This document shows, piece after piece, positions 12,267 to 20,131 of a stretch of DNA of 64,000 bases. The position numbers and the translations under genes are program-made. The notes under the pieces were generated by a model. It was not told where the DNA came from. It did not search any database and was given only the letters and a program-made list of their open reading frames with translations. This stretch comes from Halobacteriovorax sp. JY17. Its GTDB lineage: Bacteria; Bdellovibrionota; Bacteriovoracia; Bacteriovoracales; Bacteriovoracaceae. Numbering within the stretch: position 1 is the first letter of the stretch; each line of letters starts with the position of its first letter. Location of the stretch: assembly GCF_002753895.1 (NCBI RefSeq), contig NZ_NJER01000003.1, positions 434,001 through 498,000 on the forward strand, read 5' to 3'.

Positions 12267-12827
12267 CTACTCTTCAGTTGCTGGTTCTTCAACCGCTGGC
12301 GCTTCTTCAGCAGCCGCTTCAACTGGAGCAGGTTCTGCACCTGATTCTTTCTGCTCTTGAACAGCAAATAGCACTCTGGCTAATGCTGAAATTGGAGCAT
12401 TGAAAGTAGCAAGTAATGTACCTAACATTTCGTCAAGTGATGGTAAATCAGCAAGAGCTTGTACTTCTTGAACAGAAAGAATCTTTCCATCAAGTAGACC
12501 ACCTCTAAGTTCTACCATTTCGTGTTTCTTTCCAGCTTCTTTAAGAGCCTTCGCAACACCCGGAGCATCTTCAAATGCAAATGCTACCGCTTGTGGACCT
12601 TTAAGGTTTGCAAGCATTTCTTCTGCTCCCGTACCTTTAGACGCAAGTCCAAAAAGAGTATTTCTAGTTACCACTAGCTTCCCGTTGGCTTCTCTAATTT
12701 CTTTTCTTAGAGCTACACCATCGTTCGAAGTCATCCCGATAACGTTTGTAAGAAAAATACCCTTCGCATTTTCGATATCGCTTTTAAGCGAGTCGATAAT
12801 GACGCCTTTTTCTTCTCTGGTTAACAT
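12267..12827 (-). CDS. rplJ: 50S ribosomal protein L10
   Basis: L10 anchors the L7/L12 dimers to the 23S rRNA stalk base. The N-terminal LTREEKGVIIDSLK and the VVTRNTLFGLA segment fit the family. At 186 residues it is somewhat longer than the E. coli protein (165). The extra length is a C-terminal tail rich in Ala, Glu and Pro from about residue 158. That tail is seen in the sequence and its role is unknown. L10 with L12 usually represses its own mRNA through the leader just upstream. Confidence 0.96.
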   Translation of the reverse strand: MLTREEKGVIIDSLKSDIENAKGIFLTNVIGMTSNDGVALRKEIREANGKLVVTRNTLFGLASKGTGAEEMLANLKGPQAVAFAFEDAPGVAKALKEAGKKHEMVELRGGLLDGKILSVQEVQALADLPSLDEMLGTLLATFNAPISALARVLFAVQEQKESGAEPAPVEAAAEEAPAVEEPATEE

Positions 12828-12918
12828 AAAACCTCCAAATTGGTTAATATTAGGAGGGAGTTTCGGCTGGATTTATACGCTCATTCCATTGAGCCGTAAC
12901 CTGCTTTCTTCAACCCTA
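12828..12918 (-). promoter_or_regulatory. Candidate L10 leader (autoregulatory RNA) between rplA and rplJ
   Basis: This 91-base spacer can fold. In the minus-strand RNA, CGGCTC pairs with GAGCG around an A/G-rich loop, and a GGCTG-type segment and a run of pyrimidines precede a strong GGAGG site before rplJ. In many bacteria the L10-L12 complex binds such a leader. I see a plausible structure but did not match the known consensus base by base. Confidence 0.4.
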
Positions 12919-13626
12919 TTATTTAGCTACGCTTAGCGCTTCTAATGTATCTACTTTAATTCCTGGACCCATTGTTGTACTGAAAGTTAATGTCTTTAAG
13001 TACGTACCCTTGGCCGTAGAAGGCTTAGCCTTAATGATAGCTGTTACAACAGCATCAATATTTTGTCTAAGCTTTGCAGGCTCAAAAGACACTTTCCCAA
13101 CAGGAACGTGAATAATACCATTCTTCTCAGTACGGTATTCAACCTTACCAGCTTTTTGCTCAGCAACTGCTTTAGCAACATCAGGAGTAACTGTTCCAAG
13201 TTTCGGGTTAGGCATAAGACCTCTTGGCCCTAAAACTCTACCGATTCTACCTAGTTTACCCATCATGTCTGGAGAAGCGATAACTCTATCGAAATCTAAC
13301 CATCCACCAGCAATCTTTTGAACGATATCATCACCACCGGCGAAATCTGCACCAGCTTCTTCAGCTGCTTTGATTTTATCTCCAGAAGTAATAACACAAA
13401 CTCTTACGTCTTTACCTGTACCAGCTGGAAGAGCTAATGCCCCACGAATCATCTGATCAGCATGTCTTGGATCAACACCAAGATTAAAAGCTACGTCAAC
13501 AGTTGCATCAAAAGTAACATAGCTAGTTTCTTTAGCAAGATTGATCGCTTCTTCGAATGAATATAATTTTGTACTGTCAACTTTCGCTGCAGCTTCTAAA
13601 TACTTTTTTGACTTTGTCTTAGCCAT
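12919..13626 (-). CDS. rplA: 50S ribosomal protein L1
   Basis: L1 forms the mobile stalk that helps release E-site tRNA. 235 residues is normal. It has the conserved [16 protein letters not shown] segment, the [22 protein letters not shown] core (residues around 125-150) and the C-terminal TMGPGIKVD. In other bacteria L1 represses the rplKA message. The short rplK-rplA spacer has a small GAGC-GCAA-GCTC hairpin at 13650-13661 that may relate to this, unproven. Confidence 0.97.
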   Translation of the reverse strand: MAKTKSKKYLEAAAKVDSTKLYSFEEAINLAKETSYVTFDATVDVAFNLGVDPRHADQMIRGALALPAGTGKDVRVCVITSGDKIKAAEEAGADFAGGDDIVQKIAGGWLDFDRVIASPDMMGKLGRIGRVLGPRGLMPNPKLGTVTPDVAKAVAEQKAGKVEYRTEKNGIIHVPVGKVSFEPAKLRQNIDAVVTAIIKAKPSTAKGTYLKTLTFSTTMGPGIKVDTLEALSVAK

Positions 13627-13671
13627 GATAACACCTCATTGGTTTTAACGAGCTTGCGCTCTCCCACTTAA

Positions 13672-14097
13672 TTAATAGTCTAACTTTAATCCCATTGCTC
13701 TAATAGAACCTTCAATTGTTCTCTCTGCTGCCTCTTGTGATGCTGCAGTTAGATCCGGTCTCTTAGTTTCAACTATTTCTTCAACAATCTTCTTAGGAAC
13801 TGAACCTGCTACTTCTGTACCTGGTTTCTGGGATCCTCTTTTTAACTTAAGTTTTGTCTTAAGTAAGTAAGAAGCTGGTGGCGTCTTCGTAACAAATGAA
13901 AATGATCTGTCAGAATAAACTGTAATAATTGTTGGAAGTACTGTTCCGTTTTCTTTTTGCGTCTTCGCATTGAAAGCTTTACAAAATTCCATAATGTTCA
14001 CACCCTTTTGACCAAGTGCTGGTCCAATTGGAGGTGAAGGGTTTGCTTTTCCGGCTTCAATTTGTAATTTAATGAAACCTGTAATCTTTTTTGCCAT
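13672..14097 (-). CDS. rplK: 50S ribosomal protein L11
   Basis: L11 sits at the GTPase-associated centre of the 50S subunit and is needed for stringent-response sensing. 141 residues matches the family exactly. The N-terminal [20 protein letters not shown] and the middle [17 protein letters not shown] are diagnostic. It follows nusG by 42 bp and precedes rplA. Confidence 0.97.
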   Translation of the reverse strand: MAKKITGFIKLQIEAGKANPSPPIGPALGQKGVNIMEFCKAFNAKTQKENGTVLPTIITVYSDRSFSFVTKTPPASYLLKTKLKLKRGSQKPGTEVAGSVPKKIVEEIVETKRPDLTAASQEAAERTIEGSIRAMGLKLDY

Positions 14098-14139
14098 GAT
14101 TACTCCTGCGATCTATTCGATCTACCAACAAGTTAATAT

Positions 14140-14796
14140 TTATGCTTTTTCAATTTGTGTAAAATCTAACTCAACTGGTGTTGGTCTACCAAAAATTGAG
14201 ACGTTTACACGTATTTTACCTTTTTCATTAACCGCTTCTACAGTTCCAACAAAAGATGCGAATGGACCTTCAATAACCTTAACTGTCTCACCCTCTTCAA
14301 AGGCAATAGTTGTCTTAGCTTTCTTGAATCCGTCGCTCTGCTGTCCAGTCATATAAGCAGCTTCTTCTTCAGATATAGGCGCTGGCTTATCAGATGTTCC
14401 ACCAACAAAACCAGTAATCTTATCTGTATCTTTAACAAGGTGCCATGTCTTATCATTCATGATCATTTTAATCAACACGTAACCTGGAAATAACTTCTTT
14501 TTGATCGTTCTCTTTCTACCATTAGCATGACTAGTAACAGTCTCTTCAGGGACCATGATCTCTGAAAAGCTTTCAGTTTGCTTATAGTTAACAATTCTTT
14601 CTTTTAATGCTCTTTGAACCTTACCTTCTTGACCAGTAAGTGTCTTAGCAATAAACCATTTAAAGTCTGGAGAATCACCCTTCGCAAGCTCACCCTCTGC
14701 AGTTTCAGACTCTTCACCCTCTGCTGCTGCCTCAATAGTTTCTTCAGTCTCTACAACCTCAGTAACTTCTTCTACTGCTTTGTTTTCATCAGACAT
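14140..14796 (-). CDS. nusG: Transcription termination/antitermination factor NusG
   Basis: NusG binds the RNA polymerase clamp and links it to Rho or the ribosome. The NGN domain starts near residue 46 (WFIAKTLTGQEGKV) and contains KKLFPGYVLIKM. The KOW domain follows at about residue 165 (FEEGETVKVIEGPFASFVGTV). The protein has 218 residues against about 181 in E. coli. The difference is an N-terminal tail of about 44 residues that is strongly acidic (many Glu) and probably disordered. It follows secE by 14 bp, the usual order. Confidence 0.96.
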   Translation of the reverse strand: MSDENKAVEEVTEVVETEETIEAAAEGEESETAEGELAKGDSPDFKWFIAKTLTGQEGKVQRALKERIVNYKQTESFSEIMVPEETVTSHANGRKRTIKKKLFPGYVLIKMIMNDKTWHLVKDTDKITGFVGGTSDKPAPISEEEAAYMTGQQSDGFKKAKTTIAFEEGETVKVIEGPFASFVGTVEAVNEKGKIRVNVSIFGRPTPVELDFTQIEKA

Positions 14797-14810
14797 ATAT
14801 CACCTTATAA

Positions 14811-15197
14811 TTAGTATAATAATTCTAAAACTTTTCTAAATGAGAAATCCACCAATACGAAAATCCCACTTATTATTGAAACTGTAATAACAAGACCTAC
14901 CGTCATTTTTAATACAGAATCTTTATCTGGCCAAATTACCTTAACCAGCTCTGAGTAAACTTCCTGCATATGTGTAGATGCATTCTTATTTTTCAGAATT
15001 CCAATAAATGTCCCAAGTCCTACAACGATTCCCAATCCTTGAGATACGGCCAAGAAATTAGAAACTTTTGCTTCTAAATCAAACCATTCACCTAATTGAC
15101 CAACAAAACGAATTGCTACAAAACCAGCCAAAATACTGATAATTGCAACGAATGTGTTGATCCACTTTTTTCCGTCTTCTACTCGAATAAATGACAT
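14811..15197 (-). CDS. secE: Preprotein translocase subunit SecE
   Basis: SecE clamps SecY in the Sec translocon of the inner membrane. At 128 residues it is the long, three-helix form as in E. coli (127), with hydrophobic segments near residues 14-33, 50-67 and 97-118. The conserved amphipathic region reads SELVKVIWPDKDSVLKMT. It heads the secE-nusG-rplKAJL group. Here it is separated from tRNA-Trp by an unrelated gene, which is unusual. Confidence 0.95.
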   Translation of the reverse strand: MSFIRVEDGKKWINTFVAIISILAGFVAIRFVGQLGEWFDLEAKVSNFLAVSQGLGIVVGLGTFIGILKNKNASTHMQEVYSELVKVIWPDKDSVLKMTVGLVITVSIISGIFVLVDFSFRKVLELLY

Positions 15198-15366
15198 CCG
15201 AAAAATCCTTGGACTAAATTTATTTCTAACAATAATTTGTTAAAAATTAGTTATTATTTACGTATAAGTTTTCCATATATCCAACAATTGAGACACTTTG
15301 TCCATTTATTTCTACAAGACAAAATAACGCAAACCTTAAACATGAAGAAAATGCAGGGAAAGCACC

Positions 15367-16098
15367 CTATCTATTAAGATAAGAACTCATGAACCTAGCT
15401 CCCTCTTTGGAAGATAGTACCTTGTTAATTTTAAATATTATTTCTTTATTTTCTACCGTTCTTTTAAATCCAATAAAATTAGCATCCCTAACTAATGGCT
15501 CTGGAGCGATAAATAGATCTTCCAAGCTCCCACTGCCGTTTTCTTTCAGCGCTGAAACTAGCCCTATTTTTCCTGAACCAATTACGGCCCAATCTATTCG
15601 TCCTCGAAGCAACATCGCTATTCTTTGAACAGAATCATTTAGCTCTAATACTTTAAATACCTTAGCCTTTCTCATCTCATCAAACTTCTCTCCGTAGAAA
15701 CCACCTCTTGTAATTCCAACAGTTTTTCCTTCCAGTGTCTGAATTCCCTTAAAGCTAGCCTCTTCCTTCTTTTTCCCAACCAACAGAACATCTTCACTAA
15801 AGATTTCATCAGAAAAGTGGAATATCCCTTCCCTTTCCTCATTTCTGGAGACTCCAATAATACCTCCCCTTCCAAGGACTGCACTCTTGTAACTTCTACT
15901 CCAGGGTAATAGCTCAATTTTGAAGCCTAAATCAGAATTCTTTTCTATAAATTTTAAAATATCTATTAGGAATCCTGCGGGGGAACCTTCTTTATCTAGG
16001 TATATTCTTGGTCTCTCTGAGTCATCCCCAAAAATAACCACCTCTGCAGAAAAGACACTTAAGGAAGTTAATAAATAAAGAAGTAGAAATAATTTCAT
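15367..16098 (-). CDS. Periplasmic solute-binding protein, amino-acid-binding type
   Basis: 243 residues with a signal peptide (hydrophobic residues 2-17, ending around FSA). The mature part fits the family 3 extracellular solute-binding fold: GFLIDILKFIEKNS near residues 43-56, PWSRSYKSAV, a GKTVGITRGGFYGEKF hinge region, and a C-terminal helix. Such proteins usually deliver amino acids to an ABC transporter, but no permease or ATPase gene is nearby, so it may be a stand-alone sensor or binding protein. It sits between tRNA-Trp and secE, which are normally adjacent, so it is probably an insertion into the block. The ligand is not predictable. No good ribosome-binding site precedes the ATG. 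Confidence 0.75.
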   Translation of the reverse strand: MKLFLLLYLLTSLSVFSAEVVIFGDDSERPRIYLDKEGSPAGFLIDILKFIEKNSDLGFKIELLPWSRSYKSAVLGRGGIIGVSRNEEREGIFHFSDEIFSEDVLLVGKKKEEASFKGIQTLEGKTVGITRGGFYGEKFDEMRKAKVFKVLELNDSVQRIAMLLRGRIDWAVIGSGKIGLVSALKENGSGSLEDLFIAPEPLVRDANFIGFKRTVENKEIIFKINKVLSSKEGARFMSSYLNR

Positions 16099-16152
16099 AT
16101 AGAATTTATACCAATGAATCTACCTGAATGAAACTTTTGAATGAATTAAAAA

Positions 16153-16230
16153 TGGCGGGTGCAGAGGGATTCGAACCCCCAACCTACTGATTTGGAATCA
16201 GCCGCTCTACCAATTGGAGCTATACACCCG
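16153..16230 (-). tRNA. tRNA-Trp (anticodon CCA)
   Basis: The cloverleaf can be drawn in full: acceptor CGGGTGT pairing with GCACCCG, anticodon stem GCTGA/TCAGT with loop TTCCAAA, and a GGTTCGAATCC-type T arm. The 3' CCA is encoded (complement of 16153-16155). It lies downstream of tuf, as in the tufB-trpT-secE order of many Proteobacteria, and is separated from tuf by a terminator hairpin. Confidence 0.97.
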
Positions 16231-16305
16231 TAGTGATTTTTTGATTGAAGCTAAATTACTTAATCTAGAGTAATCAGTCAATCTTTATGCGTAAGAAAAG
16301 AAAAG

Positions 16306-16334
16306 GCCATCCGAAGATGGCCCATTCATATTAA
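16306..16334 (-). terminator. Rho-independent terminator of tuf
   Basis: GGCCATC at 16317-16323 and GATGGCC at 16328-16334 form a seven-pair stem. In the minus-strand RNA the loop is UUCG closed by C-G, a very stable tetraloop. A U-rich run (TTTTCTTTTC) follows. It lies 17 bases past the tuf stop codon. Confidence 0.85.
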
Positions 16335-16350
16335 ATAATTAATTTAAAAA

Positions 16351-17541
16351 TTATTCAACGATCTCAGATACTGTTCCTGCTCCGATTGTTCTACCACCCT
16401 CACGGATTGCGAACTTAAGACCTTTTTCCATTGCGATTGGAGTAATTAACTCTACGTCGAATGAAGTGTTGTCTCCTGGCATGATCATCTCTGTTCCAGC
16501 TGCTAACTCAATAGCTCCTGTCACATCTGTTGTTCTGAAGTAAAACTGTGGTCTGTATCCCTTGAAAATTGGAGTGTGTCTTCCACCCTCTTCTTTTGAA
16601 AGAATATAAACTTCACACTTAAATTTCGCGTGTGGCTTAACTGTTCCTGGCTTAATTAAACACTGTCCACGTTCGATATCTTCTCTTTTAACACCTCTTA
16701 AAAGAAGTCCTACGTTATCTCCAGCTCTACCTTCATCAAGAAGCTTTCTGAACATCTCAACACCAGTTACTGTTGTCTTAGTAGTTTCTTTAATACCAAC
16801 GATTTCTACTTCTTCGTTTACCTTAACGATCCCTCTTTCAATACGTCCTGTACAAACTGTACCACGTCCTGAAATTGAGAAAACATCTTCTACTGGCATT
16901 AAGAAATTCTTATCGATATCTCTCGCTGGAGTTGGGATGTACTCGTCAACTTGTGCCATTAGCTCAAGAACTTTGTCCTTACCAATTGCATCGTCTCTCA
17001 TCTCAAGTGCTGCAAGCGCTGAACCTGCTACGATTGGAAGATCGTCACCTGGGAAATCATAAGAAGAAAGAAGTTCTCTTACTTCCATCTCTACAAGCTC
17101 AAGTAGTTCTTCGTCATCTACTTGGTCTACTTTATTTAAAAATACTACGATCGCTGGAACACCAACCTGTCTAGCAAGAAGGATATGCTCTCTAGTCTGA
17201 GGCATTGGTCCGTCTGCTGCTGAACATACTAGGATCGCTCCATCCATCTGTGCCGCACCTGTAATCATGTTCTTTACATAATCCGCGTGACCTGGACAAT
17301 CTACGTGAGCATAATGTCTCGAAGCTGTCTCATATTCAATGTGAGAAGTATTAATTGTAATCCCTCTCGCTTTCTCTTCTGGAGCAGAGTCAATCTCGTC
17401 GAACTTTCTTACTGCTCCACCTAGTGCATTTGCAAGAGTGATTGAAATCGCTGCTGTTAATGTTGTTTTACCGTGGTCAACGTGCCCAATCGTACCGATG
17501 TTTACGTGCGGCTTACTTCTGTCAAAAGATTCCTTTGCCAT
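16351..17541 (-). CDS. tuf: Elongation factor Tu
   Basis: Complete EF-Tu, 396 residues, the normal bacterial length. The GTPase motifs are GHVDHGKT (residues 19-26), DCPGHADYV and NKVD. Domains II and III follow and end with the usual [12 protein letters not shown]. The start is supported by AAGGAG eight bases before ATG. A promoter lies 62-90 bp upstream and a UUCG-loop terminator lies downstream, so it is probably transcribed alone at a high level. A second copy begins at the left edge of the window (1-148) with identical sequence. Confidence 0.98.
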   Translation of the reverse strand: MAKESFDRSKPHVNIGTIGHVDHGKTTLTAAISITLANALGGAVRKFDEIDSAPEEKARGITINTSHIEYETASRHYAHVDCPGHADYVKNMITGAAQMDGAILVCSAADGPMPQTREHILLARQVGVPAIVVFLNKVDQVDDEELLELVEMEVRELLSSYDFPGDDLPIVAGSALAALEMRDDAIGKDKVLELMAQVDEYIPTPARDIDKNFLMPVEDVFSISGRGTVCTGRIERGIVKVNEEVEIVGIKETTKTTVTGVEMFRKLLDEGRAGDNVGLLLRGVKREDIERGQCLIKPGTVKPHAKFKCEVYILSKEEGGRHTPIFKGYRPQFYFRTTDVTGAIELAAGTEMIMPGDNTSFDVELITPIAMEKGLKFAIREGGRTIGAGTVSEIVE

Positions 17542-17602
17542 GACTAAGTCTCCTTAAAAGCTTGTTATATGAATCATGTGTTACTATCAAAAATGAGTAC
17601 AA

Positions 17603-17631
17603 AGTATCAACGAATATCGAGTCCATGACAA
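17603..17631 (-). promoter_or_regulatory. Promoter of tuf, sigma-70 type
   Basis: On the minus strand TTGTCA (complement of 17626-17631) is followed after exactly 17 bases by GATACT (complement of 17603-17608). The predicted start is about 50 bases before the tuf ATG. Spacing and hexamers fit the housekeeping consensus well. Confidence 0.6.
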
Positions 17632-17734
17632 GAGAAAAATCTTTCCCACAGGACTAAAAATAAGTTATATACCAACGCATTTCACTATAATCAGCAATTG
17701 ATTTACAATCTTACTTATCTAACGTCAAATATTT

Positions 17735-17759
17735 AAAGGCCTTTTCGACAAAAAAGGCC
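17735..17759 (-). terminator. Hairpin, probable terminator of the small secreted-protein gene
   Basis: GGCCTTTT at 17738-17745 pairs with AAAAGGCC at 17752-17759 (eight pairs, six-base loop). On the minus strand the stem is followed by TTTAAATA. It lies downstream of the 17796-18113 gene and upstream of the tuf promoter, where a terminator would be expected. Confidence 0.5.
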
Positions 17760-17791
17760 CGATATTGAGTGTTAATTAGTCCGATATTGAG
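17759..17791. repeat. Two direct copies of CCGATATTGAG, 22 bp apart
   Basis: The 11-mer occurs at 17759-17769 and 17781-17791. The 22-bp period is about two helical turns. Both lie between the stop of the small secreted-protein gene and the tuf promoter. No known factor is recognised. Confidence 0.5.
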
Positions 17792-17795
17792 AGAA

Positions 17796-18113
17796 TTATT
17801 CTTCCTCTGCCTGCGAATAAAGGAAATACTCTACCGCTCTTAGTGAACAACCTGCCTCAAAAGCTCTATACATTGAACCCTCTTGGTTATTATTCTCTAA
17901 ACAGCGTTTCTTAAGAACTTCCGCCAAAGCTTGGTCATACTCATTTAAATCCGCTTTACACAATTCGTAAGCCTTCCAACCCAAGGAAGACACCAATGTA
18001 TTTGCACCGTAAACCTCGACAGCACCTTCGTAGGCCACTGTTGCGTTTTTGCAAGACTCACTCTCTGCAAGAGAGCTAAATGATAATAGAAAAGTCATTA
18101 GAATTATTTTCAT
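17796..18113 (-). CDS. Small secreted protein of unknown function
   Basis: 105 residues with a clear signal peptide (MKIILMTFLLSFSSLAES; cleavage expected near residue 17). The mature part is about 88 residues, contains four cysteines (in SCKNA, ELCKAD, KRCLE and AGCSL) that could form two disulphides, and is predicted helical with an acidic C-terminus. I do not recognise the family. The gene lies between tRNA-Thr(GGT) and tuf, a place normally without a protein gene. It is followed by a hairpin, so it seems to be its own unit or the tail of a tRNA transcript. Confidence 0.6.
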   Translation of the reverse strand: MKIILMTFLLSFSSLAESESCKNATVAYEGAVEVYGANTLVSSLGWKAYELCKADLNEYDQALAEVLKKRCLENNNQEGSMYRAFEAGCSLRAVEYFLYSQAEEE

Positions 18114-18195
18114 AGAAATCCCCTCATAAATAAAAGCCTTTTATCTACGAGAGGATTTCATACGGCAATTATCTTGAAAATTTTACTTGAAGAAA

Positions 18196-18270
<75 letters not shown>

Positions 18271-18336
18271 AGAATGAAACACTTGTATGCTAGCGACAGC
18301 GCTATTAGTGAGTCAAGTCAATAATGATAAATAAAC

Positions 18337-19110
18337 TCAATGACCACAAAGAGGAAACTTTCTAACTAATTTTCCTATTGGCCCTCCAGTACTACTATGA
18401 CCTGGGCGCAACTTTTCCCAGTAACTATTTGTTGGAAAGATTTTTCCATTAGACTTATACTCACCACTTTTTCCCTTTAAAAGTTCGTGCATAATATCCA
18501 TGCTACAACGAACTTGATTGCGAGGCTGATTTGTATGAGTTGCACCAGAAGGAAACTTACAATTTCCCCCCCTCCACGACCTATTTTTCTTTAATGTATT
18601 TAATTGAAATAAACCACGAGGTCTATCTGCTCCATTTGGAACCCTGCCAGTGTTTACCTTATCTTTATCACAAGAAGACTCGACCTGTGCAATTGAGGCC
18701 ATCATCCAAACCCAAAACCTCTTTCTTTGCTCAGTATTTAGATTATACCAATTAGGGCAAGTTCCTGGGGCCGCTGTCATCCCTCTCACCTCATCATCAA
18801 GGAAGAGACTATCTGGTCCTCCGGCCTCGTCAATGTAATTAGTAACAAGTTCCCCCCATGCTCCCTCAGTTCCGTCAGACTTTATAAAGTTGGTACATTT
18901 CTCATTAAAGTAAACGCCATCTTTTCTATGTTCAGTTGGAAGTGGGTGCCCCCCATTATTACTGGAGGTTCTACAATCGTGACAACTTCCATCAGGAGCA
19001 TTTGTACTCTTATTCACAACTTCATTGACTCTCGTAACGCCAATGATATCACTTCGACTAAATACTGGAAGACTTAGTAAGAATAAGAAAAGAAGGAATG
19101 AAACTTTCAC
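18337..19110 (-). CDS. Secreted lysozyme-like / lytic transglycosylase-like protein
   Basis: 257 residues with a signal peptide (residues 1-18). The middle holds WMMASIAQVESSCD, where E144 is a good candidate catalytic glutamate, followed by RPRGLFQLN at residues 164-171. That E-S-x-x...G-L-F-Q-L-N pattern is typical of the SLT/lysozyme fold, which cleaves peptidoglycan. Eight cysteines suggest a disulphide-stabilised exported protein. It overlaps the upstream gene by 4 bp (ATGA), so the two are translationally coupled. In a predatory bacterium it might act on the prey wall, but it could equally serve self-remodelling. The enzyme call rests on the short motifs only. Confidence 0.6.
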   Translation of the reverse strand: MKVSFLLFLFLLSLPVFSRSDIIGVTRVNEVVNKSTNAPDGSCHDCRTSSNNGGHPLPTEHRKDGVYFNEKCTNFIKSDGTEGAWGELVTNYIDEAGGPDSLFLDDEVRGMTAAPGTCPNWYNLNTEQRKRFWVWMMASIAQVESSCDKDKVNTGRVPNGADRPRGLFQLNTLKKNRSWRGGNCKFPSGATHTNQPRNQVRCSMDIMHELLKGKSGEYKSNGKIFPTNSYWEKLRPGHSSTGGPIGKLVRKFPLCGH

Positions 19111-19589
19111 TTTTCACCTCTCTCTTTAATTCTCACAAAGGTGCATTCAAGTCCCGACTCCAAACTCTTATAAAAGATTTTATTACTTTTAAAAGTTAGT
19201 GTTTGTGTTGAGACGCTCTCATCAGTTCTATGCTCTTTTTCACATTTATGAACTTTTGTAATCTGTTTTACGGAGTCTTTGCCGTAGTGATACTTCTCAG
19301 AAATAGAACAATACCCCTCTTCTTTTAAATGAGATGCATCTTCTACAAATGGTCCAAAGAAAATTTTATTTGAAAGACGAAGCCCTTCCTCGGGCTTATT
19401 TGAATTAACAAAGAGAAGGTGCCCTGAATGACAAAACTTACTCTTCTTTCCCTCATATTTATAATCGCCGACAACTTTTGCTGCCATTTTTAAGAATTCA
19501 GCTCTAGAAATTTCTAAAGAGTAGGTCGAACTCATTAAGAAAAACATCAAAAGAGTCAATTTACACGTAGTTAGCTTATTTTTTGACAC
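19107..19589 (-). CDS. Secreted protein of unknown function, partner of the lysozyme-like gene
   Basis: I place the start at the GTG complementary to 19587-19589, because GGAGG lies six bases before it. The longer ATG frame to 19619 has no such site. This gives 160 residues with a signal peptide (hydrophobic residues 10-24). The mature protein contains four cysteines (FCHSG, GYCSI, HKCEK, LECTF) and many Lys/Glu. No family is recognised. The end overlaps the lysozyme-like gene by 4 bp, so the two probably act together; the first product might be an inhibitor or chaperone of the second, but nothing in the sequence proves this. It starts just after the tRNA-Gly terminator. Confidence 0.6.
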   Translation of the reverse strand: MSKNKLTTCKLTLLMFFLMSSTYSLEISRAEFLKMAAKVVGDYKYEGKKSKFCHSGHLLFVNSNKPEEGLRLSNKIFFGPFVEDASHLKEEGYCSISEKYHYGKDSVKQITKVHKCEKEHRTDESVSTQTLTFKSNKIFYKSLESGLECTFVRIKERGEK

Positions 19590-19655
19590 TAGTTTCCTCC
19601 CCAGAAAAGAACAAACCAATTATATCACTATTTCGAAGTTTCTTGCAAAAAGGGG

Positions 19656-19687
19656 AAAAAAAAGCCTATCCGAAGATAGGCTTTTTT
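19656..19687 (-). terminator. Rho-independent terminator of the tRNA-Thr-Tyr-Gly transcript
   Basis: GCCTATC at 19664-19670 and GATAGGC at 19675-19681 form a seven-pair stem flanked by A6-8 and T6. The minus-strand loop is UUCG closed by C-G. The stem starts right after the CCA end of tRNA-Gly and is followed by eight Us. The flanking T-run means it could also work on the plus strand. Confidence 0.85.
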
Positions 19688-19762
19688 GGAGCGGGCGACA
19701 AGGTTCGAACTTGCGACATTCAGCTTGGAAGGCTGACACTCTACCAACTGAGTTACGCCCGC
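19687..19762 (-). tRNA. tRNA-Gly (anticodon TCC)
   Basis: Acceptor GCGGGCG/CGCCCGC, anticodon stem TCAGC/GCTGA with loop CTTCCAA (anticodon TCC), T arm with GTTCGAA. The 3' CCA is encoded. It is the last tRNA before the terminator. Confidence 0.97.
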
Positions 19763-19804
19763 ATAATTATGAATTTTTTCCATCCACTTAAATACGAAAG
19801 AAGA

Positions 19805-19890
19805 TGGTGGCGAAAGATGGATTCGAACCATCGAAGGGATAACCCGACAGATTTACAGTCTGTTGCCTTTGGCCACTCGGCAATTTCGCC
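19805..19890 (-). tRNA. tRNA-Tyr (anticodon GTA)
   Basis: 86 bases, with the long variable arm of type II tRNAs. Acceptor GGCGAAA/TTTCGCC, anticodon stem ACAGA/TCTGT with loop CTGTAAA (anticodon GTA). Encoded CCA end. Second gene of the three-tRNA cluster. Confidence 0.97.
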
Positions 19891-19897
19891 ATTTAAA

Positions 19898-19973
19898 TGG
19901 AGCTGGTTATAGGATTTGAACCTACGACCGCCGGTTTACAAAACCGGTGCTCTACCAACTGAGCTAAACCAGC
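19898..19973 (-). tRNA. tRNA-Thr (anticodon TGT)
   Basis: Acceptor GCTGGTT/AACCAGC, anticodon stem CCGGT/ACCGG with loop TTTGTAA (anticodon TGT), encoded CCA. First gene of the cluster, corresponding in order to thrU of the E. coli thrU-tyrU-glyT-thrT-tufB locus. Confidence 0.97.
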
Positions 19974-19983
19974 ATAATCCCAA

Positions 19984-20013
19984 ATTATAAATTTGTTAAG
20001 TATTTTTTAACAA
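19984..20013 (-). promoter_or_regulatory. Proximal promoter of the tRNA-Thr-Tyr-Gly cluster
   Basis: On the minus strand TTGTTA (complement of 20008-20013), an 18-base spacer, then a perfect TATAAT (complement of 19984-19989). The expected start is only a few bases before the tRNA-Thr 5' end. It overlaps an inverted repeat (19989-20017). Confidence 0.55.
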
Positions 20014-20017
20014 ATTT
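19989..20017. repeat. Perfect 11-bp inverted repeat over the tRNA promoter
   Basis: AAATTTGTTAA at 19989-19999 and TTAACAAATTT at 20007-20017 are exact reverse complements separated by seven bases. The repeat covers the -35 to -10 interval of the proximal tRNA promoter. It could be an operator, or a weak AT-rich terminator for rlmB. Confidence 0.5.
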
Positions 20018-20059
20018 TTTCAATCAATCCGAAGATTAAAATTGTTTTTGAGAACTGAA

Positions 20060-20088
20060 TTTATAATTGTTTCCGTTCTTAAAATCAA
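20060..20088 (-). promoter_or_regulatory. Distal promoter of the tRNA-Thr-Tyr-Gly cluster
   Basis: Minus-strand TTGATT (complement of 20083-20088), 17-base spacer, TATAAA (complement of 20060-20065). Good sigma-70 spacing. It would give a leader of about 80 bases before tRNA-Thr. Confidence 0.5.
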
Positions 20089-20131
20089 CTCTTTTTTTTA
20101 TATTTCTTCTTTTTTTTTACAAAAATATTTC

